DNA of 64,000 bases from Henningerozyma blattae CBS 6284 (lineage: Eukaryota; Ascomycota; Saccharomycetes; Saccharomycetales; Saccharomycetaceae). Positions 43,754 to 53,727 of the stretch are shown here, in pieces. The stretch spans positions 868,001 to 932,000 of the forward strand of contig NC_020185.1 in NCBI RefSeq assembly GCF_000315915.1. The letters run 5' to 3'. The position numbers and the translations under genes were made by a program. The notes under the pieces were generated by a model, which worked only from the letters and a program-made list of their open reading frames with translations, had not been told where the DNA came from and ran no database searches. Each line of letters opens with the position of its first letter. Positions within the stretch are counted from its first letter, which is position 1.

Positions 43754-44666
43754 TTGTTGCTGAATTTGCTGTGGTTGATATTGATGGTTGTTATGTTGTT
43801 GTTGTTGTTGTTGCTGAATTTGCTGTGGTTGATATTGATGGTTGTTATGTTGTTGTTGTTGAAGTTGCTGTTGTTGGAGTTGCTGGCGTTGAAGTTGTTG
43901 TTGTTGTGATTGTTGCAGTTGCTGTGGAATATGTTGCTGCATTGGGTTTGGGGTTGAATTTTGTTGTTGCTTTACTATAGCTTGTTGTTGCAGCTGGAGC
44001 ATTTGTTTCTCTTGACGCATTTTCACAGCTCTATAGTAATTTTCTGCTGCATTCAACGCTGTTTCTTTTGGCAAATCTGGCTTTTGTTGTAAAATTTTTT
44101 TATAGTAGCTTTCAATGATTTCACGTTCAGAGAGTGGTAATTTATTGTTTATATTATTTTTAGCATTGTTGTTGTTACGCGTCACATCGTTGTTAATGGG
44201 ATTATTATTTCCTGAGATGGCTCTGCCATTATCATTATTAATTAAAAATGTATTTCTATTTGTTTCAGAGGGGTAAGAATTATTGTTAAATTTTGAATCA
44301 TTACGTGTTTCAGAGGAGTTTATTGGTACGTTCGCAAAATTTGATTGTAATTGATTTAATTGGTTATTTATATTAGTTTGGTTTTGCAGTGAAGTAGAAA
44401 TTTGGTTTAAATTAGTAGCTTGATTTGGGATGTTATTTTGAATTTGGTTATTAGTTTGAGTTTGGATTTGATTAGAAACTTGGTTTTGAGATGGATTTCC
44501 ATTTCTGTTTTGAGTTGAGTTCATATTATGCACTGAATTTTGGATCTGGATCTGGGACTGATTTTGATTTTGGTCTGGATTTTGATTTGAATGTTGGTCT
44601 ACACCTTGGTCTTGATTATGATTTTGTTGCTGTTGCTGTTGCTGTTGCTGTTGATGTTGATGTTGA

Positions 44667-44731
<65 letters not shown>

Positions 44732-47677
44732 TCTTTGTATTTGCTGTTGCTGCTGTTGTAATTTGTTCTTAACGTTTCTCCTTAATCGAATATCCCTTCT
44801 AATGGCCTCGTCTCTTTGAGCCTTCAATTGAGACATTTCAGCCGGAGTTGGGACCTTCAAATGCTTGATATCCAGCGGTTTTCGGGGTTGAGAAGGATTG
44901 GGCCTTGGTAGATTTTCCCTTTTCTTGATACACTTTCTCATTGCTTCGAACATACTAGCCCAACGAAGTTTCCTATGCCCTCTTTGAATTGAATCAATTC
45001 CAACACCAAGAGGAGAGATTCTTCTATTCTGTTTTTGTTGGAACTTATGAGCTTCAATCAGCCATTGTTGAGCAGAGTAAGTACGAGGACCTTTTAAATC
45101 ATTAAAATTGAATTTTTCATTCAATTGAACAAATCTTTCAAAGCACTGCCAGGGAGTTCTTCTTTCCATATTAGAAATATAGTGAGGATTCCTATCATGA
45201 ATCATTTGAGAGGATATTATTTCCCAATTATAAGAATAAGCATTGATATTTTTAACTAGTTCTTGGTCATCTTCAGGAAGCCAAATAGTAGGAGTTCTAA
45301 ATTGTAAATATTTTAGAGGAGGTGCTTGGGGTGGATGTAAATAATGATTTCTTGTATTACCATTAAATAGGCCTCTCTTTTTACTTAATGGAGTTAAAGA
45401 TGGCTCATCATCTATAATTTGCTTTTCAATTAATTTCATATATTGATCATCTTCTAAAGTTACTAATGACTTAGAGATTAGATCAAATGGTAATTGCAAA
45501 TCATCATTCGATTTTTTATTATGTTTTGCAGTTTTACAGTCAATTCCTTTATAAACTGGGATTGAATCAAAGAGTTTGAGTTCTAACGAGTTAAATTCAT
45601 CTTTTCCAATGTAAACTTTAAAAATATTTGGATTAGATTTATGACTATTCAGATAATTCTGATAATCCTCCTCCGTCGTAGTAGGCAGTACTGGTAGAAT
45701 TGGATCTGCAGATGATTTAGGGGTTTTTAACAACAATTCTGTATTGATCACTGGAACAGATAATAGAGTGTCATTGGATTGAGATCTTAGTGACTTACTT
45801 TCGTCAGGTGTAATTTCATCTAGACGATCAGTCGCATCTGTTTCGCCATCGTTATTTTTTTTATCTAGTAGATTTGTATTATTATGGGAAGTATTTTCTA
45901 TTTCAATTGAACTATTAATATCAGAATCTTGGATGTTTTCACTAATTGGATTATCTGGTGGTTTTATTTTGATACAACACACTTTTCCATAAGTCCAATA
46001 ATCCATGATGGCTTGTGATAATGTTGCACAAATGGCAACTTTATGTCTCAACAACCCAATGAAATCCTGCTGTAGCCACTTTGCCTCGTTTAATAATATT
46101 TTATTATGTGATTGAAAAGAATCCCATGGATCTAAAAATTTTTTTGGCTGCCTCAAAGACCATAACCCTGATCTTCTCAATTCTTCTATTCTTGAAGATA
46201 CCACTGTGATTCTACCTTCATTTAATGCGTTGTTAATTATATCAGTTGTTAATACTTTATGAGCCATTGGTAATAGTCTTATTAGTGGTAAGGTATGAGC
46301 TAGGTATCTTAACTCTGTAAGTGGAATCGCTTGTGGTAATTTTGAGGGTAAAGTTTCTTTCATCAATAAATAATTTATATCTTTTGAATTTGCATTTTTT
46401 GAATTGTAAAAATCTGTAAATTGAGAGTTATTAGAAAACAAATTGATATTATTGTTTGAGTCTATATTTAGATCATCATCATCTTTAAGTTTAAATAACT
46501 TATTTAATAATTTATTTGAATAAAGCTCCTTTAATTGGATTGGGGTAGGCTTTGGGGGTTCTAATGACTCATCAAGCACATAATTAGGATGACGATTTGA
46601 TAATTGATTTGTGAATGGTCTTGAATGATGGGGATGCGAATGATTATTAATATTTTTATTAATTGTAGATGAATTATTTGTAGAATTTGATCTAGTAGTG
46701 TTTGAGTTATCAGCACTATTATTACATGGAATAATGTTTGTTTTTATATTATTTGGAAGTTGTGATTGAGACATTTTTTTAAATATATCATTTGTAGTAT
46801 CAGTGCTTATATTCGTATTTTTGTTTTCATCAAAATTAGCTTTATTAGATGTACCTGCATCTTTGATAGAAATACTAGCGTTCAACTTATCTGTTTTGCT
46901 AACTTTTGTATTTCTATTATTGTCAGATTCTAAACCGATGGCAGATGAAGGTCGCTTTAAAGTATTTTCAGAAGTATTTAATTTATTTTGATCTTTTTTA
47001 TTTCGAAGTATTTTGGGTTTGTCATTTGAGGATGTTAATGAAGTTGGTTGTAAATTTACACGATTATTATTATTAATATTATTATTAGTGGAATTATTTG
47101 AAATAATGGTATTGGAATTAATTGAATTGTTATATATATTAGCACTTGGGAGTGTATTAGAGGATGTGGTAGTTATACTAGTATTCTTTTGATTTTTAAG
47201 GGGAACAGGTGATACTGAGTTTGTTGGACTCTTTTGTTTAAAGTCCGGAAGTGTTTGGGGTTGAAACTTTATACCTTTTTCAATATCATTTTTATTTAAA
47301 AAAGAATGGATTTGCTTTCGTAATATAGAATCATCAGTAATATCTAAAAAATCGCTTAATCTTGATACACAGTATAATTCTACCAATTTATTATTTCTCT
47401 GTCGTATTAAATTTTTTGTTTCATTGTTTATATTTGACCTTGGGTTGGGTCTATTATTGCCGTTGTTATTGTTATTATTGTTATTATTGTTATTATTGTT
47501 ATTATTATTGTTATTATTATTGTTATTATTGTTATTATTGTTGTTATTAGCGGCAGAACCATTGCTGTTGCTTCTATATGAAGTGCTATTGTTGTTTGTA
47601 TTAGTACTATTACCACTTCCTTGTTTAGAGCCTTGTAATGTAGTTCTTGCAGGAGGTGATAGTGACCCTGAGCTCAT
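43358..47677 (-). CDS. EAF1: Eaf1/Vid21, platform subunit of NuA4 acetyltransferase
   Basis: Scaffold of the NuA4 histone acetyltransferase (p400/Domino counterpart without the ATPase). The HSA-containing region at about 440-560 (IPLTELRYLAHTLPLIRLLP ... RRSGLWSLRQPKKFLDPW ... LNEAKWLQQDFI) binds actin/Arp4. A SANT/Myb domain at about 790-860 (WLPEDDQELVKNI ... NWEIISSQM ... RRTPWQCFERFVQLN) contributes chromatin and Tra1 binding. At 1439 residues it is about 450 longer than S. cerevisiae Eaf1 (982). The excess is low complexity: poly-Asn near residues 45-72, Asn/Ser linkers, a Gln run near 979-1016 and Gln-rich repeats near 1229-1329. A perfect 54-bp in-frame duplication lies in the last. 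Its partner TRA1 is in the same window. Confidence 0.94.
43721..43871 (-). repeat. CAG/CAA tract with a perfect 54-bp tandem duplication in EAF1
   Basis: GCT repeats (CAG codons on the minus strand) at 43721-43750 adjoin two copies of a 54-bp unit that starts at 43758 and again at 43812. Each encodes the order QQ-HNNHQYQPQQIQQ. The 18-codon period keeps the frame. Confidence 0.9.
44628..44757 (-). repeat. CAACAG hexamer run encoding poly-Gln in EAF1
   Basis: Alternating CAA and CAG codons (GTTGCT on the plus strand), interrupted by a few CAT codons near 44653-44668, encode a Gln run with a short Gln-His segment. The mixed codons should make it more stable than a pure CAG tract. Confidence 0.9.
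47455..47545 (-). repeat. AAT/AAC run encoding poly-Asn in the EAF1 N-terminus
   Basis: About 28 consecutive Asn codons near residue 45-72, in an Asn/Ser-rich N-terminal region. Confidence 0.9.
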
Positions 47678-49190
47678 TATTCAGTACGTTATATTAAAAC
47701 TATTATATTGGTGATGCAATGAATTGCCGTAACTCTATAAACAAATTCTTATAAAAATCGCTATAGCTATTATGCAGATCAGTTTATGTAGCTTAGTACA
47801 AAACCTTTTGGGACTATATCTCTAGACACGCTTGTAGAACAAAAGTGTAATCTAATTGCAACTAGCTATTTTCAACGATTTCCAATTAAAAAGAATTTAG
47901 AGGCGTAAAAGAAGTGATTGTTTCTATACAATTGAGATAGGATTTTCTTTTTATTATTTGATGTATTTTTTTAATTCCAATTTCTTAAGGCGGATTGTCA
48001 CCGAATTTCTTACCAGTAAATACTGAAACTCAACTTAATAGTTGTTTTTCGATTTGCAATTTCATTTTTATTTAAAATTCAAACCCGAAGCCGAGATTGA
48101 AAATCAAACAAAAAATATAAAAAAATAAAAAAAAAGCAGAACGTGTAAAATGATATTTAAACACGTAATATTGTGAAATAGCAGTTGCAGTAAAAAGTTT
48201 AAATCTTGTAATCTTAATTGAATGTTAATATTTTACAATATATCTTCTGAAATATGATAGCTTTATCCTTTTTTTAGAAATTTTTTTAATGTTTTGGATC
48301 GGTTTTTTGTTAAAAAAAAAAAAATTCAAGCTAATTGTCAAAAAAAGAAAATATTACGTACTAGGTGCTAGATATTTATTGTCTTTATACATGAAGCAGT
48401 AAATATACTGTTCTACAATAAAAGAGAGTATAACGTGAATATACCTTGCTAATGAAAATCCCAATTAGATAATTCGTTGTGACTAATTTAAGATCATCGT
48501 GTAGATTATACATGAGGTACTAAGCATGAAGGGCACATAACCTTTGTGATGTTAATTAGGTGAAAAATTTTCACTTATAGACGACGATGAATTGACTGCT
48601 CTTGTCCAAAAAATAATGTATAAATTGCCAAAATTTTAGTCGACATCTAATCTTTATATTTTTATATTTTCTATAGTTTTAATTCCTACTCAGGTTTTTA
48701 TATTATAAAACACTAACTAAAAAAGAACTATACCCTAAATTATGACTGACAGTAATACTAATACAAGGGATTCTAATGTCGTACCTTATTCTATATATCT
48801 CTCTATAATACCCTGGTTCCTTAATTTATTTGTCTCGCGTAAAAATTTTTGTCTAATAAAATTTTATATTAATAGAATACATATTAATTGAATTTAAATA
48901 ATTATTTAACCATCACTCTTGATGATTTCACTTTTAATGCTTGCATATTTTAAAGTCCCATACCCTATAAGTCAAATTCTAAAACCCACGCTAGAGCTGA
49001 TTTGGCGACGCGTTTTATTACCAATTCGAAAACCAAAACAAAAATATTATTAGGAAATTAATGTATTTGATAAACCTTGATAGATCATTTTAAAGTGAAA
49101 TTAAATATAAAGAGAATTTCAGTACATCTATCGAAAGGCAGTTTATATATTAAGGGGAATTTTGACACACTCTGGTTTAAACATTTAATA
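47678..49190. other. Divergent EAF1-ERP5 intergenic region
   Basis: 1.5 kb with no supported gene. It contains several A or T runs, an ACGCGT at 49008-49013 about 180 bp upstream of ERP5, and a perfect match to the S. cerevisiae origin core WTTTAYRTTTW at 48660-48670. The latter is expected by chance in DNA this AT-rich and is not called an origin. The ERP5 frame is open upstream to 49077, but only from a TTG. Confidence 0.55.
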
Positions 49191-49841
49191 ATGCAATTTA
49201 AACTAACTTCATTAATTGTTTTACTCCTTTCTTTTTTACAAGCTACACAAGCGATTCATTTTTATCTAAAATCAGGTCAAACAAAATGTATGTTTGAAAA
49301 CTTATCACAGAATGATTTATTGATAGGAGATTTGGACAGTTCTGTAGAGAGGAAATCAGGTAGCTTAGTCTATGAAGAAGATCCCAACATCGAGTTACAA
49401 ATTACAGTAGAAGAAATTTTTGATAATTTTCATAAAGTGATGGATACTAAAATTGGCAATAATGGTGATTTTACCTTTTCCACAATCGATACTGGTGAAC
49501 ATAGAATCTGTATTACACCAAGCTATCCAATTGATAAAAACGCTCAATTGAGAGTATTTATTGATATGGATATTGGTAATTCAAAAGTTTTAGACTCTAA
49601 GAAAACTGGTGATATTAAATCATTGAAAAATAGAGTTAATCAGTTAATCCTAAGATTATCTAATATAAGAGCCGAACAAAGAGTATTCAGAGAAAAAGAA
49701 GCTCAATTTAGAAATAAGAGTGAAAGTGCTAATAGTAAGATCACTTTTTGGTCTATTGTTCAAGTGTTGACTCTAATTGCCGTTTGTGTTTTCCAATTAC
49801 GCTATTTGAAAAACTTTTTTGTCAAAGCCAAAGTTTTGTAA
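49191..49841 (+). CDS. ERP5: Erp5, p24-family COPII cargo receptor
   Basis: Type I membrane protein of the p24/EMP24 family that cycles between ER and Golgi in COPII/COPI vesicles. The ATG at 49191 is chosen because it directly starts a signal peptide (MQFKLTSLIVLLLSFLQATQA); the 38 codons upstream lack an ATG. The lumenal GOLD domain starts IHFYLKSGQTKC, with the second Cys in TGEHRICITP. A membrane-proximal coiled coil ends FRNKSESANSKITFWS, followed by one transmembrane helix and the tail LRYLKNFFVKAKVL. 216 residues, against 212 in yeast. ERP5 and UBA4 are neighbours in the same order in S. cerevisiae. Confidence 0.94.
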   Translation: MQFKLTSLIVLLLSFLQATQAIHFYLKSGQTKCMFENLSQNDLLIGDLDSSVERKSGSLVYEEDPNIELQITVEEIFDNFHKVMDTKIGNNGDFTFSTIDTGEHRICITPSYPIDKNAQLRVFIDMDIGNSKVLDSKKTGDIKSLKNRVNQLILRLSNIRAEQRVFREKEAQFRNKSESANSKITFWSIVQVLTLIAVCVFQLRYLKNFFVKAKVL

Positions 49842-50270
49842 TGAAAATATCTTATGGGTCGTGACTTCCTTTTAACCAACTGATTTTGTGGTAGAGTTAG
49901 TAATCTAATAGGTGTATTGCATTAATATTCTATTTTAATCTGCTCTACCAGTAACTGAGGAATATATATATATATATATATATATATACCTATATACCTC
50001 TTTATCTATCTATCTATCTATAAATCACAAAAAGGTATTTAATGTGTACCTGCTTTATTAAAGTATTCAGCAATATATATATATATATACATTATTAGTA
50101 ACAATTCCTATTAAATTCATCTCATCGCTTTAAATAAGACGAAAAAAAAAAATTCATCAAAAAATACAGCGATGACTTAATAAATTATTATATTTCTGAT
50201 TGGTATAAACTTATTTATTAGTTAAGTGGTGCTATTAAAAAAAGAATAAGTTCTAACAATACAAATATAT
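49842..50270. other. ERP5-UBA4 intergenic region with microsatellites
   Basis: 429 bp with two TA runs (49962-49988, 50073-50089) and a (CTAT)n stretch at about 50007-50029. No gene was seen. Confidence 0.65.
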
Positions 50271-51596
50271 ATGGGAGATATGAGTATTTCAGTAACGGAG
50301 GAGTTAGAGAGAGTTAAGAAGGAGAATGAACTTTTACGTAAGGAATTAAATGAATTAAAGAAGGAATCTAAACATGATCACAAAGAATTATCTCTAGAGG
50401 AATACCGTAGATATGGTAGACAGATGATTGTGGAAGATTTTGGTGGGCTAGAGGGCCAAAAAAAGTTAAAGAATGCTAACGTTTTAGTTGTAGGTGCTGG
50501 TGGTTTAGGATCACCTTCACTACCATATTTGGTTGGTGCAGGTGTTGGTCATATTGGTATTGTTGATAATGATGTTGTCGACTCATCAAATTTACATAGA
50601 CAAGTATTACATGACACTACAAAGGTTGGAGTATTTAAATGTGAGTCTGCAAAGGAACAATTATCAAAGTTAAATCCAAATATTAAAATTGATACTTACT
50701 CAGTTAGGTTAGATGCCTTTAATGCATTTGAAATATTCAAAGATTATGATGTTATACTTGATTGTACTGATACTCCATTAGCAAGATACCTAATCTCAGA
50801 TGTTGCCGTCAATTTAGGTAAAACTGTTGTATCTGCATCTGGTTTAGGTACTGAGGGCCAAGTTACGATTTTAAATTTTAAAAACATAGGCCCTTGCTAC
50901 AGATGCTTTTACCCAACTCCTCCAAATCCATATGCTGTAAATTCTTGCTCGGAAGGTGGTGTAATTGGCCCGTGTATCGGACTTGTTGGTACCATGATGG
51001 CAGTTGAGACCCTTAAAGTTCTTCTGGATATCTATACAATTGAAAATTTTAAACCATTTTTGATGCTGTATTCTGGTTTTCCAAATCAAACATTAAGAAA
51101 TTTTAAAATGAGAGGCAGACAATCTTCCTGCCAATGCTGTGGAAAAAATCCAACTATTACAAAAAATACAATTGAATCTGGTGAAATAAATTATTCATTG
51201 TTTTGTGGTAAGAGAAATTATAACGTTTTAGAGGCTCATGAAAGAATGAACGTTTCACAATTTCATGAGAATTATATTGTCAATTCCCCATCTAACCAAG
51301 TTATTTTACTGGATGTTAGACCACCACATCATTTTGGTATCTCTCACTTTGATAATGCCATTAATATATCAGTTCCTCAATTAACGAAGTTGAATGGAAG
51401 TTTTTCAGAATTACAAAAAAAATTACCATCATTAAATAAAAACAGTGAAGTGGTTGTATTATGTAGATATGGTAATGACTCACAAGTTGCTACAAGGATG
51501 CTGAAAGATAATTTTGGTTTAAAAAATGTGAAAGACGTTCAAGGCGGTTTCTTTAAATATATTGATGATATAGATAATTCAATCCCACAATATTAA
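50271..51596 (+). CDS. UBA4: Uba4, E1-like activating enzyme for Urm1
   Basis: Activates the ubiquitin-like sulfur carrier Urm1 by adenylation and thiocarboxylation, for protein urmylation and 2-thiolation of wobble uridine in tRNA. 441 residues (yeast 440). The N-terminal ThiF/MoeB domain has the nucleotide motif GAGGLG at 75-80, the DNDVV and RQVLHDTTKVG motifs, zinc ligands C209-x2-C212 and C287 with C290, and the catalytic Cys226 (NSCSEGGVIGP). The C-terminal rhodanese domain has the active-site Cys398 in VVLCRYGNDSQ. All catalytic residues are present. A charged coiled-coil start precedes the ThiF domain. Confidence 0.97.
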   Translation: MGDMSISVTEELERVKKENELLRKELNELKKESKHDHKELSLEEYRRYGRQMIVEDFGGLEGQKKLKNANVLVVGAGGLGSPSLPYLVGAGVGHIGIVDNDVVDSSNLHRQVLHDTTKVGVFKCESAKEQLSKLNPNIKIDTYSVRLDAFNAFEIFKDYDVILDCTDTPLARYLISDVAVNLGKTVVSASGLGTEGQVTILNFKNIGPCYRCFYPTPPNPYAVNSCSEGGVIGPCIGLVGTMMAVETLKVLLDIYTIENFKPFLMLYSGFPNQTLRNFKMRGRQSSCQCCGKNPTITKNTIESGEINYSLFCGKRNYNVLEAHERMNVSQFHENYIVNSPSNQVILLDVRPPHHFGISHFDNAINISVPQLTKLNGSFSELQKKLPSLNKNSEVVVLCRYGNDSQVATRMLKDNFGLKNVKDVQGGFFKYIDDIDNSIPQY

Positions 51597-51739
51597 AATA
51601 AAAATTATTTAGGAGTGACTTTTTTCATTAATAAGTATTTTCAAAATTAATTATGTAAAATTCTATAAACGTTTATAAAACTGTCTTTGTAACAGAAATA
51701 TTGAAGATGATATTCAAGAACCAACAAAAAAAAAACAGT

Positions 51740-52894
51740 TTAAAGCTGCTTTAGTTGAATAACTGTTAAAGCTTGATCCAAATCGTTTATCAAATCTTGT
51801 GTATTTTCACAACCAACAGACACTCGGATGAGAGTTTGTATGATATAAGGATCAGTAAGAGCCCTCCATTCTATTAACGATTCAACACCACCTAAAGAAG
51901 TCGCATGAATGAAGTATTTCAATAGATTTGGCAATGCTTTACATTGCTCTTTGTTATGTAAAACTATGGAGAATACTGGTGTATAACCACCTTTCAACTG
52001 CTTTTTTACAAAATCTTCTTTTTGTAATGATGAATGATATATCTCTTTTAAAACTTTATTGAATTTATGTCTATTGTCATTCAAGAATTTGACTATCTGT
52101 GTAGCAGAAGTTGATTGTTTCAATATTCTCATTTCAAAAGTTCTTAACGATCTCAAAAGTAAATAACTTTCAAGGTTAGCTATATTAGTACCTAGATAAA
52201 TCCTGTCTTCCCTTAAATCCTTGGCAATATTTTCATCTTTAACAACTAATACTCCACTTAATAAATCAGAATGACCGCCAAAAAATTTAGTTGCAGAATG
52301 CATAACAATATCAACATCAAAATCCCAAACATATTGCAAAGGTGGAGGGGCAAATGTTGAATCTATCATTACCAAAACTCCCTTTGAATGGGCTTTTTTT
52401 ACAAATTCTTCAATATCATAAGAAGTACCATAGGGATTTACAGGACTCTCCAAATGAACTATATCGCCTTTTTGAGCGAATTCCTCGATCTCTTTATGAG
52501 TATGTTTTTTGAGAGTGCCATTACGTTCCAAAATATTGACTGCAGCTGTACATCCATGATAATTTTGACCTAAAAATACTCTTTTAGGGTTAAAATAAGT
52601 CATGGCAGCAAAAAATGCACTGACACCTGAATTATAGATAACAGCATTCCCATCCAATATCTTTGAAAATAAGGTTTCTAGACGACTAGAGTTTGGGTGG
52701 GCCAATCTTGAATAGATTGGTTTAGTTTCCATGAAGGAGAGATCCCCCCTCTCATTCCATGGAATTAAATCTTCATTATCATATCGAAATGTAGTGGCAA
52801 TATTAATGGGCGGTGCAACATCAGTAACCCTGTTGTTTACATCATCACCATGAATTAAAAGAGTTTCAAGGTCTGGCTCGCTATTAATTGCCAT
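51740..52894 (-). CDS. Cys/Met-metabolism PLP enzyme, YHR112C type
   Basis: PLP-dependent enzyme of the cystathionine gamma-synthase/beta-lyase family, orthologous by sequence and position to S. cerevisiae YHR112C (about 378 residues; here 384), whose substrate I do not know to be settled. Visible residues are the PLP Lys203 ([12 protein letters not shown]), Asp178 ([12 protein letters not shown]) and the phosphate-binding YSR at 61-63. The family C-terminal signature [12 protein letters not shown] is present. Convergent with UBA4 (143 bp apart), divergent from APE4. A Cbf1-type site and a Met31/32-type site lie together about 205-230 bp upstream. This suggests control by the sulfur-amino-acid regulon and a role in transsulfuration or sulfur recycling. 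That role is inferred. Confidence 0.93.
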   Translation of the reverse strand: MAINSEPDLETLLIHGDDVNNRVTDVAPPINIATTFRYDNEDLIPWNERGDLSFMETKPIYSRLAHPNSSRLETLFSKILDGNAVIYNSGVSAFFAAMTYFNPKRVFLGQNYHGCTAAVNILERNGTLKKHTHKEIEEFAQKGDIVHLESPVNPYGTSYDIEEFVKKAHSKGVLVMIDSTFAPPPLQYVWDFDVDIVMHSATKFFGGHSDLLSGVLVVKDENIAKDLREDRIYLGTNIANLESYLLLRSLRTFEMRILKQSTSATQIVKFLNDNRHKFNKVLKEIYHSSLQKEDFVKKQLKGGYTPVFSIVLHNKEQCKALPNLLKYFIHATSLGGVESLIEWRALTDPYIIQTLIRVSVGCENTQDLINDLDQALTVIQLKQL

Positions 52895-53098
52895 AATAGT
52901 AAAATGATGGAAGTTTCACTTAATATACGCTTTCTAAAGTGACTTAATTAATAAATCTACAATCAGATCCAGATCTCATGCTAAACGCGTTCTGGCATGC
53001 AAATATATATTTTCATGTAATTCTTTAACCAGAACAATTACTTTCTAGACATACTTTCGACTCCGAAAATCACCCTGGATTATATAATGTCGTTCACT

Positions 53099-53124
53099 TC
53101 ACGTGCAACTCTTTACCACAGTTT
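53099..53124. promoter_or_regulatory. Paired Cbf1 and Met31/32 sites upstream of the YHR112C homologue
   Basis: TCACGTG (53099-53105) matches the Cbf1 site. CCACAGTTT (53116-53124), the reverse complement of AAACTGTGG, matches the Met31/Met32 consensus. They are 10 bp apart and 205-230 bp upstream of the minus-strand gene. In S. cerevisiae this combination recruits Met4 to sulfur-metabolism promoters. Confidence 0.65.
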
Positions 53125-53584
53125 TGATATAATTAAAGGAGTCACACTTGCGGCTACTATTAAGTAATATATAAGAATATTAATATAGCTCCAATATAAA
53201 TACCTCTATGAGATGCATATTGCTAGAGCATTTCGTTTCTTTCAGATTTGTAAGCAATTGAAAGAAATTGACTACTCTTACAATTTTGAGACTTGCTGGA
53301 GTGGCGATATTCCAAGTTTTCTATCCAACGTTGTTGGATATATTTATCACCAGCAAAGATAAATAATAGTTTATATAAGTCGTTATTACCTCTATTAACA
53401 CTTGCCTACTGTCATTGAAAATTAATCTAGTACTTTAAATGCCAAGAATTGCCATCGTTTTCTATGATTCAACACGTGAAATACTTAAGGGAAAATTCCT
53501 TATTTCGCATTACTTCCGCAAAATCACTTTTGCAAAATTACCTCTTCAAAATATATTCATTAAGTATTCCTTAAACACCAACAA

Positions 53585-53715
53585 GTATGTTGAAAAAAAC
53601 AGAAATAAAAAAATTTTTCTTTAATTATTAAATTCTTGTTACCCCAAAATATACTTCATCCCTTCTTTTACTAACTTGTATCAATTGAAAAATATAAAGA
53701 AAAATACTATATTAG
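53585..53715 (+). other. Possible 5'-UTR intron of APE4
   Basis: GTATGTT (53585-53591) matches the yeast 5' splice site. TACTAAC (53669-53675) matches the branch site exactly and follows a pyrimidine-rich stretch. TAG at 53713-53715, or AAG at 53697-53699, could serve as 3' splice site, 12 bp or more before the APE4 ATG. It cannot join an upstream ATG in frame to APE4, so it would be untranslated. It could be coincidence. Confidence 0.35.
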
Positions 53716-53727
53716 AGGACATTCATA

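Larger units (their letters stand above)
52895..53727. other. Divergent YHR112C-APE4 intergenic region
   Basis: 833 bp. It contains ACGCGT (52985-52990), the Cbf1 plus Met31/32 pair (53099-53124), an inverted repeat with 8-base arms (53322-53340), and intron-like signals near the APE4 start (53585-53715). A 61-codon frame from 53439 begins MPRIAIVFY, but I do not accept it as a gene. Confidence 0.55.

Noticed and set aside
43648..43980. Val/Ala/Leu-rich plus-strand frames opposite EAF1 (also 44491-44772 and 47362-47714)
   Set aside because: Antisense reading of CAG/CAA and AAT codon repeats of EAF1.
48660..48670. Perfect origin core (TTTTATATTTT) between EAF1 and ERP5
   Set aside because: Such 11-mers are expected many times in 64 kb of this composition. 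No B element or other support can be judged by eye.
53050..53106. TCACGTG next to a TCCGAAAA word as possible centromere CDEI/CDEIII
   Set aside because: The spacing is under 40 bp with no AT-rich CDEII of normal length, and the CDEIII core is incomplete. The E-box is better explained by the adjacent Met31/32 site.
53439..53624. 61-codon frame beginning MPRIAIVFY, reminiscent of flavodoxin-like Pst2/Rfs1 N-termini
   Set aside because: Similarity covers about nine residues only; the rest does not resemble a flavodoxin. It lies in the APE4 leader and could at most be an upstream ORF.
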